DNA of 64,000 nt. Source: Stramonita haemastoma. Lineage: Eukaryota; Mollusca; Gastropoda; Neogastropoda; Muricidae. Below the pieces are notes generated by a model that saw only the letters and a list, made by a program, of their open reading frames with translations, was not told where the DNA came from and searched no databases. Shown in pieces: positions 19,595 to 40,905 of this stretch. The DNA lies in the NCBI GenBank assembly GCA_030674155.1, contig CM060326.1, positions 43,668,187 through 43,732,186 of the forward strand, given 5' to 3'. A program made the position numbers and the translations under genes. Within the stretch, counting starts at the first letter, position 1, and each line of letters opens with the position of its first letter.

Positions 19595-19839
19595 TCAATG
19601 GCAATGGTGAGATCTTGCACATTGCTTTTGCCAACCATTCATGATTAAGCCACTTTCTGACAAAGGGGATTAAGTCTTTAGAAACATGAATCTGGTGTGC
19701 CACTGCCAGTGTTGTTTAAAATTATCGTCATCTGTCCCAACTCTCCTGAAAGGTGTTCTGGATTTTAAGGCATGTGCAGGAATCAAAATGTTCTGTGTGC
19801 GTTCACACAAAGGACCGCAGTTTTATAGCATAACAACAT

Positions 19840-28718
<8,879 letters not shown>

Positions 28719-28778
28719 TGATGGAAGTGTGAGCCTTCGTTGCGGGCTTCTCTTCTCCCCAGGGGCTGTGTCCTGCCT

Positions 28779-28779
<1 letters not shown>

Positions 28780-28818
<39 letters not shown>

Positions 28819-28851
28819 AGTGTGTGTGTGTGTATGAGTGTGTGTGTGTGT

Positions 28852-28890
<39 letters not shown>

Positions 28891-28988
28891 CGTGCAGTTG
28901 TGTGGTACCAGGGATGTGTAGTGTGTGGTTCCGGGGCTCTGTGTGTGTGCTCGCACACGCCTCCTGAGGTCTTTTTATGTGTGTTTGG

Positions 28989-29055
<67 letters not shown>

Positions 29056-29060
29056 CAGTC
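28780..29060 (+). repeat. (GT)n arrays after the Smad stop
   Basis: Two long GT blocks (28780-28888 and 28995-29053), with GTGAGT variants. Confidence 0.97.
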
Positions 29061-29514
29061 CCTGGACTCTGTGTGTGTGAGTGTGTGTGTAGTCCCTGGG
29101 CTGTGTGTGTGTACACACGTGATCCCCAGGCTCTGTGTGCGCATGCACATGCATGAGCGTGCGGTCCCTTGGCTGCATGTGTGGTCTCTGATGTCCACCC
29201 TGGAGCAGTCGGCCAGCTGTCTTTTGCTCCACCTCAGGTACAGAGCCAGTGAGACCCATGACCGTAGAGTCTGCACATGGTGGTTCTTGTGGGTTGCTGC
29301 ATGTTTTTCAGTGTCACTGCATGCTAATTCTTCACTGTCACTGTGTAACCTTCCATGTCGCCATGTAGGCATCTGTGTCCTTGTGTAGTTTTCAATGTTA
29401 AAACACATTCTCCAGAGTTGCCATGTAGAATTCATTGTCACAGTGTTGTCTTCGTTGTTGTCACCGTGTAGTTGTCAGTGTCACCACACATTTTGTCAGC
29501 GCCGTCAGACATTC

Positions 29515-29755
29515 TTCATTGTCACCACACATTCATCAGGGTCACCACACATTCATCAGGGTCACCACACATTCATCAGGGTCACCACACATTCTTCAGG
29601 GTCACCACACATTCTTCAGGGTCACCACACATTCTTCAGGGTCACCACACATTCTTCAGGGTCACCACACATTCATCAGGGTCACCACACATTCATCAGG
29701 GTCACCACACATTCATCAGGGTCACCACACATCAGTGTCGCCACACATTCTTCAG
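29515..29755 (+). repeat. 20-bp minisatellite, about twelve copies
   Basis: Unit gtcaccacacattcatcagg with an A/T variant at one position (attcWtcagg). The variants are ordered in blocks (A, T, A). Diverged relatives continue at 30130-30330. Confidence 0.95.
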
Positions 29756-30944
29756 TTGTGTGTTCCCCAGCTTACCCTGGGGGTCACCCAGAATATGCAC
29801 TCTTGACTCACTCATCCCACCTAGGAATCACTGTGAGATAGTATGTACACCTGATGAGAAGTTAGCATGTATGACTATTTTCAAGTACCTTGCCATATAG
29901 GCAGCCATACTCTGACTTCAGAGCATTTTTCTCCTAAATGGAAAGTGCAGGTTGTCATGTTCAGAGCTTGTCATGGATGAAGGCAGTTGTCATGTTAAGA
30001 GCTTGTCATGGATGAAGGCAATCTCAACACAACATTTTACAACATAACAACATTTTAGTATAGGCCTTGGCACTTAACTGACATCAACAACCGACACAGC
30101 TTTTGGCCTTGGCCACAATTTCTTAGTGATATCACGCGTTTGTCAGCAACACCAAACATTCTTAGGTGACATCACTCATTTGTCAATTTCATCACACATT
30201 TGTCAGTATCACCAAATATTTCTTCATTGACATCACAGAATTGTCAGTGTCACCAAACATTCTTCATTGACATCACACATTCTTCAGTATCTTTACACAT
30301 TCTTCAATGTCACTTTACATATTTTTTTTTTTAGTACAGCCTTATCTTCTGTGAGGTTCCTGTCTTGCCGTTCCTACACAACTCGTTTTTTAATTTCTCT
30401 TCCCCCAGCCATACCCAGATTCATTATGTCGCATCCTTAGGGTCAGAAGTCCACTGGGAGCCTATCAGTTTCAGGCCACCATGGGGCCACCAGCCAAATG
30501 GACACTGCACTGCTGCTGGGTCATTTTGGTGGTGTTCGGTGGTGCTTGTTCTGAGGTGACATATACAGGACATTGCCTCCAAAGCCCTTGCTGACAACAG
30601 TGATAGTTCAGCTGCAGAGCCAGACTGAGAGAGGCGCCCACCTAGGGTGGCGTCTCAGCACAATGTCCTTCCAACAGCCTTCTCCATGAACCTCCAGCCC
30701 TGAAGGTTTTGACACAAGCTCACCACAGGCACAGAAGTGTATGGGAAAACCAAAACTGAGGTCACCATGAGACCAAAGCAGCCAGGGCCACCAAATCAGA
30801 GACAATTGTCTATTGCATGATGATTAATGAGAATAATGCACTGATGCTGCTATGGAAGTACAAGTGCTTTGAGATTGCTTGACAGGGCTGTAGTCTGTAC
30901 TTACTATTGTAGTATATGCTCAGATCAACCAAGCTCGAGACATA

Positions 30945-31165
30945 CAGACACTTACAGTGTTGGCAGGTAATTCAAGCAACACTCATGAAATCGCTTTTAT
31001 AAAGTGGATGATTGACTGTGTGATCCAATTCTTCCAAATGAACTCGGAGCAAACTTGATCTGGGTAAGAGCCAGCCGGAGTCTGAAAAATTCCAATGCCT
31101 CTTTTGGGATTCAAACCAGCAACCTTCCAGTCTGTAACCCAAGACGCAATCATCACACATTCTTG
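30945..31165 (-). mobile_element. SINE-E diverged copy
   Basis: Same body as 62731-62960 (GGTAATTCAAGCAACACTC, TATAAAGTGGATGATTGA) with a decayed head. Confidence 0.6.
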
Positions 31166-31199
31166 TGTCACTAGTCTTGTCCAAAGTCACCATACATTC

Positions 31200-31525
31200 C
31201 TTTGTGTTAGGGATGATATCTAGACAACACCAGTGTGCATGCTGTATATATTGTCATTCATTCTAATTGGCACAAATGGCTGACTCTTCCGAGAGGCAGA
31301 ATTGGTTTTAATATGTGTGCAAGATGTTCTTCATGCAGTCACACATAGGACCCTCAGTTTATAGTCTCATCCGAAGGACTTTAGGGGATGTGGAGTCAGT
31401 TCTGATGTTAACCTCAAGGGAAAAAACCCCCTTGAATAGGCGCTTAGGTAGTGGCTCAACCCTGTGCTCAATCCTAGTCCATCAAATCATGATTGCAATA
31501 CTCTAACCACTAGGCAATTTCCCCT
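31200..31525 (-). mobile_element. Diverged SINE with B-type head and C-type end
   Basis: GACCCTCAGTTTATAGTCTC (core), AACCTCAAGGGAAAAAACCC (B-type post-head) and head ATTGCAATACTCTAACCACT. Confidence 0.65.
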
Positions 31526-31574
31526 CCACTCCAAACTTTTATTTTTTATCTTTTTATTTGTTATATATTCCACG

Positions 31575-31665
31575 GCTAGAGCTTGCTCCAAAGTTTATCA
31601 ATGGTGAGATTTTGCATATGCAATTGTTTTTGTCCACCATGAACGTAACCGCATTCTGAGGAGAC
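31575..31665 (-). mobile_element. SINE-C tail fragment
   Basis: CAATGGTGAGATTTTGCATA and GTCCACCATGAACGTAACC. Confidence 0.55.
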
Positions 31666-31814
31666 GAAACTTTCATTCAACAGGTATCATTTAAATATGC
31701 ATGCCAAAACAAGTAACTCGCAATTGAAAATATGACCTCGTTTCTTTGTTTTTTTCTCCGTTGATTTGCCAGTGGCATGGTATACAATGGAATTACACCA
31801 GGGGTAAGAGTAAA

Positions 31815-32705
31815 TGTAAATTGCTATTCAGATGACTTTTATAAATCAGTGAATGTAAATTGCTGTTCATATGACTGTTTATGAATCAGTGAATGTAAGT
31901 ACTGTTCTGATGACTGTTTATAAATCAATGAATGTAAATTACTGTACTGATGACTGTTTATAAATCAATGAATGTAAATTACTTATGACTTTATAAATCA
32001 AAGAATGGAGATTACTGTTCTGATGACTGTTTATACATGTATATAAACGAATGTAAGGTACTGTTTGGATGACTTTTTATACATTTAAATGAATGTAAAC
32101 TACTGTTTGGATGACATTTTATACATAAATATGAACATAATGTACTGTTCTGATTTTCCCCCCATTTCTCAGATAGAGGTCCAATGTTCACCATTGGGGA
32201 GATTTTTGCATATGTGACCGTTCCCCCCCACACTATTTAGGTAGCTGCATTCCAACTTTGGTGATGGTATTTAAACACAATGCCTTTGTGCATGCGTTTT
32301 TGAAATTTTGTCATCTCTTCCTGCTGGCACACACTGGTCTACTCTTGTGAAAAGCAGAACAGGTTTTTATTGTGTGTGCGAAATGTTCTGCATGCATTCG
32401 CACATGGGGCCTCTGTTTATAGTCTCATTGCAAGGATTTTCTTGTCAAACTGGGAAGAAAGGGTAAGGCTGGAATCAAACCCAAAATCTCATGGTTTATT
32501 TGTTTGGCAGGTGGACGTTTTTAACGGTCCTGCCACCTTCTTTCTGAACTGTTCTGATGACTTTTTTACATATGAATGTAAGGCACTGTTCTGATGATTG
32601 TTTATATATATGTTTTGATGACTGTTTATACATCAGTGATGTAAATTACTGTTCTGATGACTGTTTACACATCAGTGAATGTAAGGCACTGTTCTGATGG
32701 CTAAT
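31815..32705 (+). repeat. ~40-bp minisatellite split by a SINE-C
   Basis: Units gaatgtaaattactgttctg plus atgactgtttataaatca lie at 31815-32150 and again at 32546-32705. Confidence 0.88.
32155..32545 (-). mobile_element. SINE-C full copy, inserted in a minisatellite
   Basis: Read on the minus strand: tRNA-like head from AAGGTGGCAGGACCGTT; the same core as SINE-B; then a different tail containing CCAAAGTTGGAATGCAGC and the palindromic CACCATTG motif. A 40-bp minisatellite lies on both sides. Confidence 0.8.
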
Positions 32706-33293
32706 ACTTTTTTTGTGACCTGTTCATGTTGCCAATAATCTGCATTATTCTGGTCAGGATATTGACACTGTTGGCATTCTTCGCCATTTTTCTCTTCCTT
32801 TTCCCACCCCCATTGTAAATAATGGAGAACAGTTCAGCTTTTCATATGTAACATATTGTGAGATATATTATTAAAGAATATGATACATTGTGAAGTTATT
32901 GAATAATGAAATACTAAGAATGGTGTTTGTTTGGATCATGTTTATAGTATGAAGTGTGTATATGTGTATGCATGTGTGTGTTTATGTGTGTCAATAAAAT
33001 TACATTGTACCTACACACGCTTTTTGTTTTCCTTTAAAGTGCATCTCTGTGTCTGTGACTTCCCTATCACCTTCTCTCTGGCTCTCATCTTTCCATAGGC
33101 ATGCATACAATGGAGGTGCTATTGTCTGCAAGCTGTCATCCAAAGGTGGTAAAAATGGATGAGAAAAGAAATTCATTCTACAGAACTGAAGCAAAGAAGA
33201 TGATACATATTTTGCAGACTTGTGCATCCTCCTTATTTTTCCATATATCTATTTTGGAAAAAAGACTGGAAGATACTTCTTCGAATGCTCAGA

Positions 33294-33590
33294 CAGCAAC
33301 TACTGTTTTCTGTCGTATGAGTGAAAATGCATTGCACTGCCGTTAAGTGCCTGACATGTCAGGCTCAGCACATCCAACTTTGGCATGGGAGAGAACTGTT
33401 ATCTTTTAAGTCTATCCAGAAAAAAGCCAGAAGACTGGACCAAGAAGGCAAAAAATAGACAAGGATGGATAAGGAAAAAACAAGGGATAGAAAAGAGGAA
33501 TTCCTAGCACAGAATTTCCAGAAGGTGGGGATGCTGTTTATACTGACAGACCCCTGGCATTTCTATGGGGGGGTACAGATATACAATAAA
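33294..33590 (+). repeat. Dispersed repeat F (inverted copy at 58,980)
   Basis: Encodes TATTVFCRMSENALHC and AHPTLAWER. The minus strand at 58980-59205 encodes TATTVFCHISQNALCC and AYPTLAWEK. Its 3' end (CCTAGCACAGAATTTCC) also resembles 10195-10220. Origin unknown. Confidence 0.5.
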
Positions 33591-33599
33591 TCCTGTTTT

Positions 33600-34338
33600 T
33601 GTCAATGAATTTTTTTTTTTATATTAAAATATTGTCTGCTATCTTTCAGAGACATGTCTCCCCTTGATACACTGTTGAGTCAATGTACATGCACCATGAC
33701 CTTTTGACTGCACCATTTTCACAACATTATGGTGGAACATGATGGTGATTTCCATGGAAAAACTTGCCAAACAGATATTCAACAACTGAAGAAAGATGTG
33801 GAGCAAACGCAAAGTGACGTGAATGGGCCTGCCTAAGGAGAGAAGCGGTGCATTCCGAATATAGAAAGAAGCACAAAAATCAAAACTTAATGTTTGTTTT
33901 GCGGCCTGAGACAGGGAAGCTGAACTACATCTCCCGCAATAGCGTAACTTGCACTTCTATTTGTAATTGGTGCGGAAAAAATAACAATGACAACACTTTC
34001 AGTCATAACCGAGCCAGTTTCTTTACAAGTCATAGAAGAGCAATCCTCTCCCCTTTTTCTTGTATCTTTGAGTGAAAAATCAGTTGAAAACAATTGGTAA
34101 AGTGGTAGAACGACTCCTGAAGTAATATCATGTCAAACAGGGCCTCTGACTTGATGCTGGACAGGGGTAAGGACCCACAGGTCTTGCTTTCTGACCATAT
34201 AATACGTTTTCCTGAGTCCATTTACAGCTTACATTTACAGCTTACATAATTATTTAATTTACTTTTGAACAGGGGCTTTAACTTCATACTAAACTGATAA
34301 AAGAATAAAATCTTCTTCACTAAGTTGTCTTCCCCCAC

Positions 34339-34428
<90 letters not shown>

Positions 34429-35500
34429 TTGAAGGTAGCCGCATTCTGACTTCAGGGATGTAGCTCTTAACATGTAAAGAAAAGGATATAATGCTACACG
34501 GTAAACTACGATGAAAAGCAAGAAAGGGGTATGTCTATCACTGACATATTTACTTTCAACATGATAAATTGTAAATTGACACATGACAAAACATTTTGTA
34601 TTGTCATGAATGGATTGGGGTTTCCACACTCTACAATAACTGGCAGTCAGATGCATGCATGTTAGTATAGGTCATCTTCTCAGTCATGATACTTGTCTGG
34701 AATGCCCTTGCAGTTTCACACAAAACAACAAACAGCATACTTACACCAGCAATCACATTTTAATTTTAATCAATTCAAATATCAGCTCTCAACCTAAGCT
34801 TTTAAATCGATACCATCCAACACATATGACTTCAAAGTATGCCATTTAAAAATAATTTTCTATACAATTAAGGTCACACGCCAGTTTTGGACAAAAAATC
34901 ACAGAAACTTTTTTTTTTAATGGACCACCCTAGCAACTTAAGTCAAACCACAAGATCATACATTGTACCATCAAAATTACCTTCAAAGATCCCATAAGTC
35001 TTAGTCTCCAAATCTGGCATCAAAATCCACTTTTAAAATTATCTCTTATTAATCAGTTATAGCCAGGGAGTGGACGTGGGGATAAGCTCCCACTACCATT
35101 AATCAAAAAAGATATGATGATTTTACAATGATGACCCAGTGCACATTGGACTCAACTGCTGTAGGGCTGGTCCACAGAAACTGTAGTGCGGCTGCACTCT
35201 TGGGGTACAATGTTAAATGCTCCCTAAGGCATAGCCTCTAATAGCCTCTGACAGCCAAAGTTCCCTTTCCTGCCTTCCCACGTGGATTTGCCTACAAACC
35301 TGGTGGAGGTGTTTTCACTAATAGGACAAGGGATAAAGGCAGGTCTCTGCCATCGTAAAAGCAGTTGCTTCAGGTAGACAGCACTCATTAGCCTGGGAAG
35401 GCAGTAGGTTGAGGGGAAGGGAAAACTGATTTAACATCTCCTCTGTCTTGTAGAATATCATGTCGTAGGAAAAGTTATTAAGTTTTATTTGTTGATTTGT
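33600..35500. other. Gene-free stretch with a long (CT)n
   Basis: Pure (CT)n at 34338-34424. Otherwise AT-rich DNA without recognisable coding or repeat family signal. Confidence 0.5.
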
Positions 35501-35509
35501 TGTTGTTGT

Positions 35510-35620
35510 TGTTCCTAGGCTTGGACTTGAGGCTCACCAATGGTGAGATTTTGGGTATGCAACCGTTTTTACTCACCATTACGGTAGCTGCATTCCGACT
35601 TCGATTTGAATGCAGTTGGG
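35510..35620 (-). mobile_element. SINE-C tail fragment
   Basis: CACCAATGGTGAGATTTTGG through CGGTAGCTGCATTCCGAC. Confidence 0.65.
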
Positions 35621-36039
35621 AAAAATTCCTTCCTGCAGCCAAACCAGACGCAAATGTATTTGATTTTGTGGGTATAGTCAAGAAGTAGGACCTGTAATCA
35701 GTACAGCATTTGGCCTTCATACACATTGGCCCAGGACTGTACCTTAGGAAGGTTACTACAGTCTTGCCATCTGGTGAGAGTACAACATGGAAGACTACAT
35801 GTATGGGTGATAAGTCCATGCTTGATCAGCACAGAGTTAAATGCTAAGGTTGTCTGCAATGCTCCAAAGGGTGCCGGGACATTGGAGCACCTTGTTTGAT
35901 CAGCTCATTGTCAACTAACCACTAGGCAAGTATTAAGAAAAGGAAACAGTCTCAACTCTTCCACTGCAACATGTGCACAGGACCGACATAAGACTTTTAA
36001 TTTTAGAACCTACTCTCAAAGCAGCAGCAATCAACTAAG

Positions 36040-36540
36040 AACTGAAAAAGGCTTGTAACATCAACATAGCAACTCCGTAGGAGACACATCTTTTATACAG
36101 TGGGACCTTGAAGGAAAACTCTGCCTTCTTCTGGCAGGGGGAAAGTGCCGAAAAATTAAGACTGATATGTTGGGATTGCAGAGAAGAGTACTCTGTAGCA
36201 CTTACTACAACCCCCAACAGATGATACAGAGAGCATTCTCAATCTTCACTTCTCAACAGGCAACAAAAAGGTGTTGATAACTTTGTACGCACCTATGCTC
36301 CAACACTACCAGCCTCTACTGAAATCAAAGACCATTTTTTGAGTCACTAGACCACATTACCAAGACTACCATTAATGGCATTATCATTATCATTATTATT
36401 ACTTGTCAACAGGCAAAGGTGTTGTTAACTTTGTACGCACCTATGCTCCAACACTACCAGCCTCTACTGAAATCAAAGACCATTTTTTGAGTCACAGACC
36501 ACATTATCAAGACTATACCATTAATGGCATTATCAAGGTC
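36040..36540 (+). pseudogene. LINE endonuclease remnant with internal ~130-bp tandem duplication
   Basis: The plus strand resembles an apurinic-type endonuclease: ETHLLYSGTLKEN, FFWQGESAEKLRL, then NFVRTYAPTLPASTEIKDHF. Stops and frame changes show decay. The YAPTLPAST block occurs twice (about 36256-36385 and 36408-36540). Confidence 0.6.
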
Positions 36541-36654
36541 TGTATACTAAAAAAAAACACACAAAAAACCAATTAGGCCTGCCCCCCCCAAAAAAAAACA
36601 AACAAAAAAACACAAACAAACACACCACCACCACAACAACAAAAAAAAAACCCA

Positions 36655-36671
36655 AAACACACACACACACA

Positions 36672-36718
<47 letters not shown>

Positions 36719-36755
36719 CACACACACGCACGCACACACACACACACACACACAT
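36655..36755. repeat. (CA)n microsatellite
   Basis: Preceded by A-rich and C-rich homopolymers. Confidence 0.95.
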
Positions 36756-37139
36756 GTCTGGATACTCCTTTAAGGTAGACTTCTTATTCTGCATTCCGGG
36801 CCATGCTAACATTTTCGTCCCATTTGGATGGCACAGTCTGCCGCATATCGTAGTGACCCCGTCGGTTCCTGCATTTTTTGTTTGTTTTGCTATTTTTAAC
36901 TGGAGCTCTGCTGGGTTGGGCCATGTCTGATGTCCTAGAGTATTAAAAGTAGGATATAGGACCATAGGATATGGGATATGGAATGGGGGGGAGGGGGGTG
37001 GGGGAGGCTATGCCACGAGGGCACTAGTCTGTGTCGGATATTTCGGGGTGATGGAGATGGGGTTAAGAGCTAACAGTGTCCTCTTTGCAGTCTAAAGATG
37101 GTAACTTGAACAGATCTATCTACCTAAAAAATGTCATCC

Positions 37140-38170
37140 TTTTCATCTTTTGGCTCGGCAGGCGCTAACACCATGCTTTTATGAAACTGTTTCTCAAAAC
37201 TGTCCATGCTTCGCTCCAAGAAACTAGGTGAACTGACAGCTCCAAGTTGCTGCCTGCCTTGGATAAGTGGTCCGCCACTTCGTTGCCCCTATGCCACAAT
37301 GGGAGTGGATCCATTGCAGCACCATCACAGTTCTCTGGCTGAGGAGGCTTAGCTCTTGTCTGATATCCCTTAAAATCTGCTCTCCCCATGGCACCTGGAG
37401 ACTCTGCAGGATGGACTTGCAGTCAGTCAGGATCACTGTATTCGATGGTAGAATGTCCTCCTGGTTGAAAGTCTGGACTGCAAGTAGCAGAGCACAGGCC
37501 TCAGCAAGGTCATTGGTGGACAGGGTACCTATTGTCAAAGACTTTTTGATCGTCCTGCCATCAGAGAATCTGATGTATGCCCTGCTTTCCCCTTTTTTCA
37601 CTGCTTCTTCAGCAGATCCATCTGTGTATTTTCTTGCCTGGATATTTGGTGTTCAGTACTTCTAATGTCAGAGACTTCAGTTCAGCAACTATGAGACACT
37701 TTTTACTCCCAACACTTGGGATGTTGAGCGTAATGGCTGAATTAAGGTGTCTGTCTGCCAGTCCTCATAATCGTGGAGGGATTCAGCTGGTTGGCTGGTT
37801 GCTGACAGAGGATGGTGGTGTCGCTTCACTCTGTTCTTTGTGTGGGAGCTTTCAGTTTGGGGAGGAGGGGTGTAGTTAGGGTGTCTCCAGCTTCTCATTT
37901 TGGTTCACAAGTTTTTCTCGTCACCTTTCTTCAAGTGAAAGGACATCTGCTGCTTTCTCCACAGCTGACACTGGAGAAGTTTTCATGCCTACTGTGACGA
38001 GTCTGAGGCCATTGTTCTGCATCTTGGTCAGGTTGTCGAGCTTGGTCTTAGCAGTTGGCCAGGCATTGGAGGCATATTCCACATGGGATCTCACAGGTGC
38101 GGTGTATACTTGCCTCAGTATTTTGAAACGATCTGTAGTTACCCGGGGGTCACCCACAATACGCACTCTC
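37140..38170 (-). pseudogene. LINE remnant (RT end and RNase H), frameshifted
   Basis: The minus strand encodes VYTAPVRSHVEYASNAWPTA (region after the RT), then stops, then LAEACALLLAVQTFNQEDIL, ILTDCKSILQSLQ and HRGNEVADHLSKAG in two frames. This is a decayed RNase H domain. It is a different family from the 10.6-kb element, judging by sequence. Confidence 0.75.
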
Positions 38171-38192
38171 TCACTCCTTACACTAGGGATTT

Positions 38193-38333
38193 TATTTGAT
38201 TTGATTTATTCTTTTATATCGAGGATAATGGAATAAGCACTCTTGTGCTTTTTTTTTTTACATCCAGTCCCCGTGTGTATGCAGTTCTGTAAATGTCATC
38301 TGTTTCCCACCGGCACACAATGACTATGAGATG
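38193..38333 (-). mobile_element. SINE-B partial copy
   Basis: TTCTTTTATATCGAGGATAA through CACCGGCACACAATGAC. Confidence 0.8.
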
Positions 38334-38394
38334 TAAGTACAATGATAAGAGTTTGAATACATCACTGTTTTCAAGTAGGCTTACCCTATCATAT

Positions 38395-38515
38395 AGGCAG
38401 TTCCCGAAGTTGGAATGTGCTACCTTAATGGCGGGCAAAAACGGTCGTACGCAAAGCTCACCATTGGTGAACCTTGGAGCCCTAGCCAAGGAACTGAAGA
38501 AAAATATGGGCAACC
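38395..38515 (+). mobile_element. SINE-C tail fragment
   Basis: CCCGAAGTTGGAATGTGC through CACCATTGGTGAACCTTGG and CCCTAGCCAAGGAAC. Confidence 0.7.
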
Positions 38516-39089
38516 ATACTGTGACTTCAGAAGATTCTTCTCCTGTACAAGAGAGTGTAGGTTCTTGAGCTAAGAGCATGCAATGGCTCAAGACAGCATA
38601 CACATAACATTTTAAAGCATAACATTTCAATGTAGGTCTTGACAAGGTGACGTAAAATCCTGTTAAAAAAAAAATCCTATATTCAAATCACAAAAGTTGC
38701 CCCAATGTCGTTGAATTTACTTATTTAAGAGATAACAATGCTCGGTTTGGTTCAAAGAAATGTGATTCAGAAAAAAAGACAGTACAAATTGATAAAAGAA
38801 TAAAGAACCAATGTTGTGACGTAATATCCTGTTTATGTAACGTGTGCAAATCTAACCAATATTTCTGCGTAGAGGATGACGCAATATTAGCCACGTTCCA
38901 CGAAGCCAGTTCTTGTTTTCACTGGAACAGAAATTGGATAACTATCCGTTTTCCATAAATCAGTAGGCTTGGTGTTCTTTTATTCAGATGAAATAAATGC
39001 CTAGAAAATGTAGGTTGGAGGGTTTTCTAGCATTCTAAACCTGATATGTACATTTTCATAATCCCAAATTGCACAAACTTATAAAAAGA

Positions 39090-39192
39090 CCACACGGACA
39101 CACAGACACAGACACAGGCAGACAGACAGACAGACAGACAGAACAGACAGACAGACAGACAGACAGACAGCACAGACAGACAACAGACAGAC

Positions 39193-39242
<50 letters not shown>
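39090..39242. repeat. (CAGA)n then (CA)n
   Basis: CAGACAGA units, then CA to 39242, then poly-A-rich DNA. Confidence 0.97.
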
Positions 39243-39246
<4 letters not shown>

Positions 39247-39286
39247 TGAAACAACAGCTTGAAGAGAGTTTAAATTAACCCCCCCC

Positions 39287-39317
<31 letters not shown>

Positions 39318-39499
39318 CAGAAGGTATTTGTTCAGGGCGTTAACAAATCAAAAAAAAAAACAAAAAAAACCCCACAAGACTCAAAATCAACCATGAAAAA
39401 TAAGCATACAAGTGATAAAATGCCAGAAAACAGACCAGCTAAAAATCAAAGTCAAAATAATAGGCATGTAAAAAGAACCAATAACAAGAGACACACCAT

Positions 39500-40330
39500 T
39501 GATGCGAGAGAGAGAGAGAGAGAGAGGAGAGAGAGGAGAGAGAAGAGAGAGGAGAGAGAGAGCTTATTTTCGATGATATGAATGAATGAGAGAGAGAGAG
39601 ATTGATAGAAGAGAGATGATGAGAAGATGAGAGAGAGAGAGAGTTTTCGAGATGATGAGATGAGAGAGAGAAGTTTTTCATTTCGAGCATGATGAATAAG
39701 CACTCGTGTGCTTTTTAAATTCTTTATTAAAAATTTTTTTTTTACATCCAGTCCCCACCCTTATCAGGGTTAACATCAAAGAGATTTGATTTGCTTTATT
39801 CTTTTATATCGAGGATAATGGATATGATAATAAGCAATCATGTGCTGAGGAGAGAGAGAGAGATGAGAGGAGAGAGAGAGAGAGAGGAGAGAGAGAGATG
39901 ATTTTTCTTTTATATCGAGGATAATGGGATAAGCACTCTTGTGCTTTTTTACATCAGTCCCCGTGTGTATCCAGTTTATCTGGAGAAAAATTCTTCGCAC
40001 CGGACTCGAACCGGGTCTTCAAATTTGCTAGCGCAATGTTTTCTTGCACACGTGGCTTAGGCTATCGACGCCCTGAGAGAGTCGATCCACTTCCCAAAGT
40101 CCTTACGGATGAAGATTTTAAACCGAGGCCCGTGTGCGAACGCACGCAGAGCATCTTCGCACACGTTAAATCCTGTTCGCTTTTCGTAAGAGTAGGCATC
40201 ATGTGTGCCGGTGGGAATAGATGACAATATTTACAGAGAGAGAGAGGATAGATGAGAGAGACGAGAGGAGAGATGAAGAGGAGAGATCAGAGGATAGAGA
40301 GAGATGAGAGAGAGAGATGAGAGAGAAAGA
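39500..40330. repeat. (GA)n-rich region
   Basis: Imperfect GAGA arrays interleaved with SINE-B fragments; possibly an assembly-difficult region. Confidence 0.8.
39675..40232. mobile_element. Cluster of broken SINE-B pieces in (GA)n-rich DNA
   Basis: Minus-strand tails at 39675-39765, 39783-39848 and 39903-40078; the last joins a tail directly to a tRNA-like head, with B box GGTTCGAGTCC read on the minus strand. A plus-strand core lies at 40085-40232. (GA)n runs lie between and around them. Confidence 0.65.
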
Positions 40331-40597
40331 GCAATGAAGTATAAGGCAGAACACATTGAACGCAATTTTCGAGTTCTAATATCATACTCAGTCTTTGTGA
40401 TTATGGTATAGAAATGAACATCATATCATAATTATAGTAAACATAGTCATTGCATTCAAAGCCATACGATAATGAAACAAACATTCACAAAAATTCAATT
40501 ACAATCGACATACAGTAGGATTGGGAATATGGAATATGAATAAAGCCTTCATCAGAACACCAACAATAAACACAACAATTAAAACTAGGCCTATAAG

Positions 40598-40599
<2 letters not shown>

Positions 40600-40629
<30 letters not shown>

Positions 40630-40905
40630 CTTTTGTGTACATATGCGAGAAACGAGACTATGCGAGATGTGATAACGAAAGTAAACAGGATCTTGATCGG
40701 AGCAGAGAATCGCTGATTCGCCACATGTGTTCGCTACGCAGCATGCTGGTGCATTGTGGGACAGACGCGTTACGGCTTGTCGATTGAAACTGTTGACCTG
40801 GAAATACGGGGTGGAAAGCTGATCAAAAACGCTCTCTTAAGAACTGAATTTGAAGGGAAAAGTGTATTCGATATTTTCCATGATATGCTTCTGCTTTTAA
40901 GGTAA
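40600..40905 (+). promoter_or_regulatory. Candidate promoter and noncoding first exon of the AT-hook/zinc-finger gene
   Basis: Repeat-poor and CpG-richer than its surroundings. It contains cgcgttacgg and a consensus donor TTTTAAG|GTAAGT at 40902. Just downstream are three AAAATGGCG/GAAATGGCGG motifs (about 40987, 41191, 41440), the YY1-type motif common near animal start sites. A 5.2-kb intron would connect to the exon at 46121. No transcript evidence is available. Confidence 0.35.

Larger units (their letters stand above)
28719..33016 (+). other. Probable long 3' UTR of Smad1/5, ending near an AATAAA
   Basis: No coding sequence is recognisable after the Smad stop. The stretch holds (GT)n arrays, a 20-bp minisatellite, tRNA-derived SINEs and a 40-bp minisatellite. 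A standard AATAAA is at 32993-32998. Shorter 3' ends are possible, so the extent is a guess. Confidence 0.3.

Noticed and set aside
29515..29755. CRISPR-like array
   Set aside because: The repeats are directly adjacent with no spacers, in an animal genome.
29395..29900. Three overlapping open frames with HTFIRVTTHSS repeats
   Set aside because: Translation of the 20-bp minisatellite in three phases, not a repeat protein.
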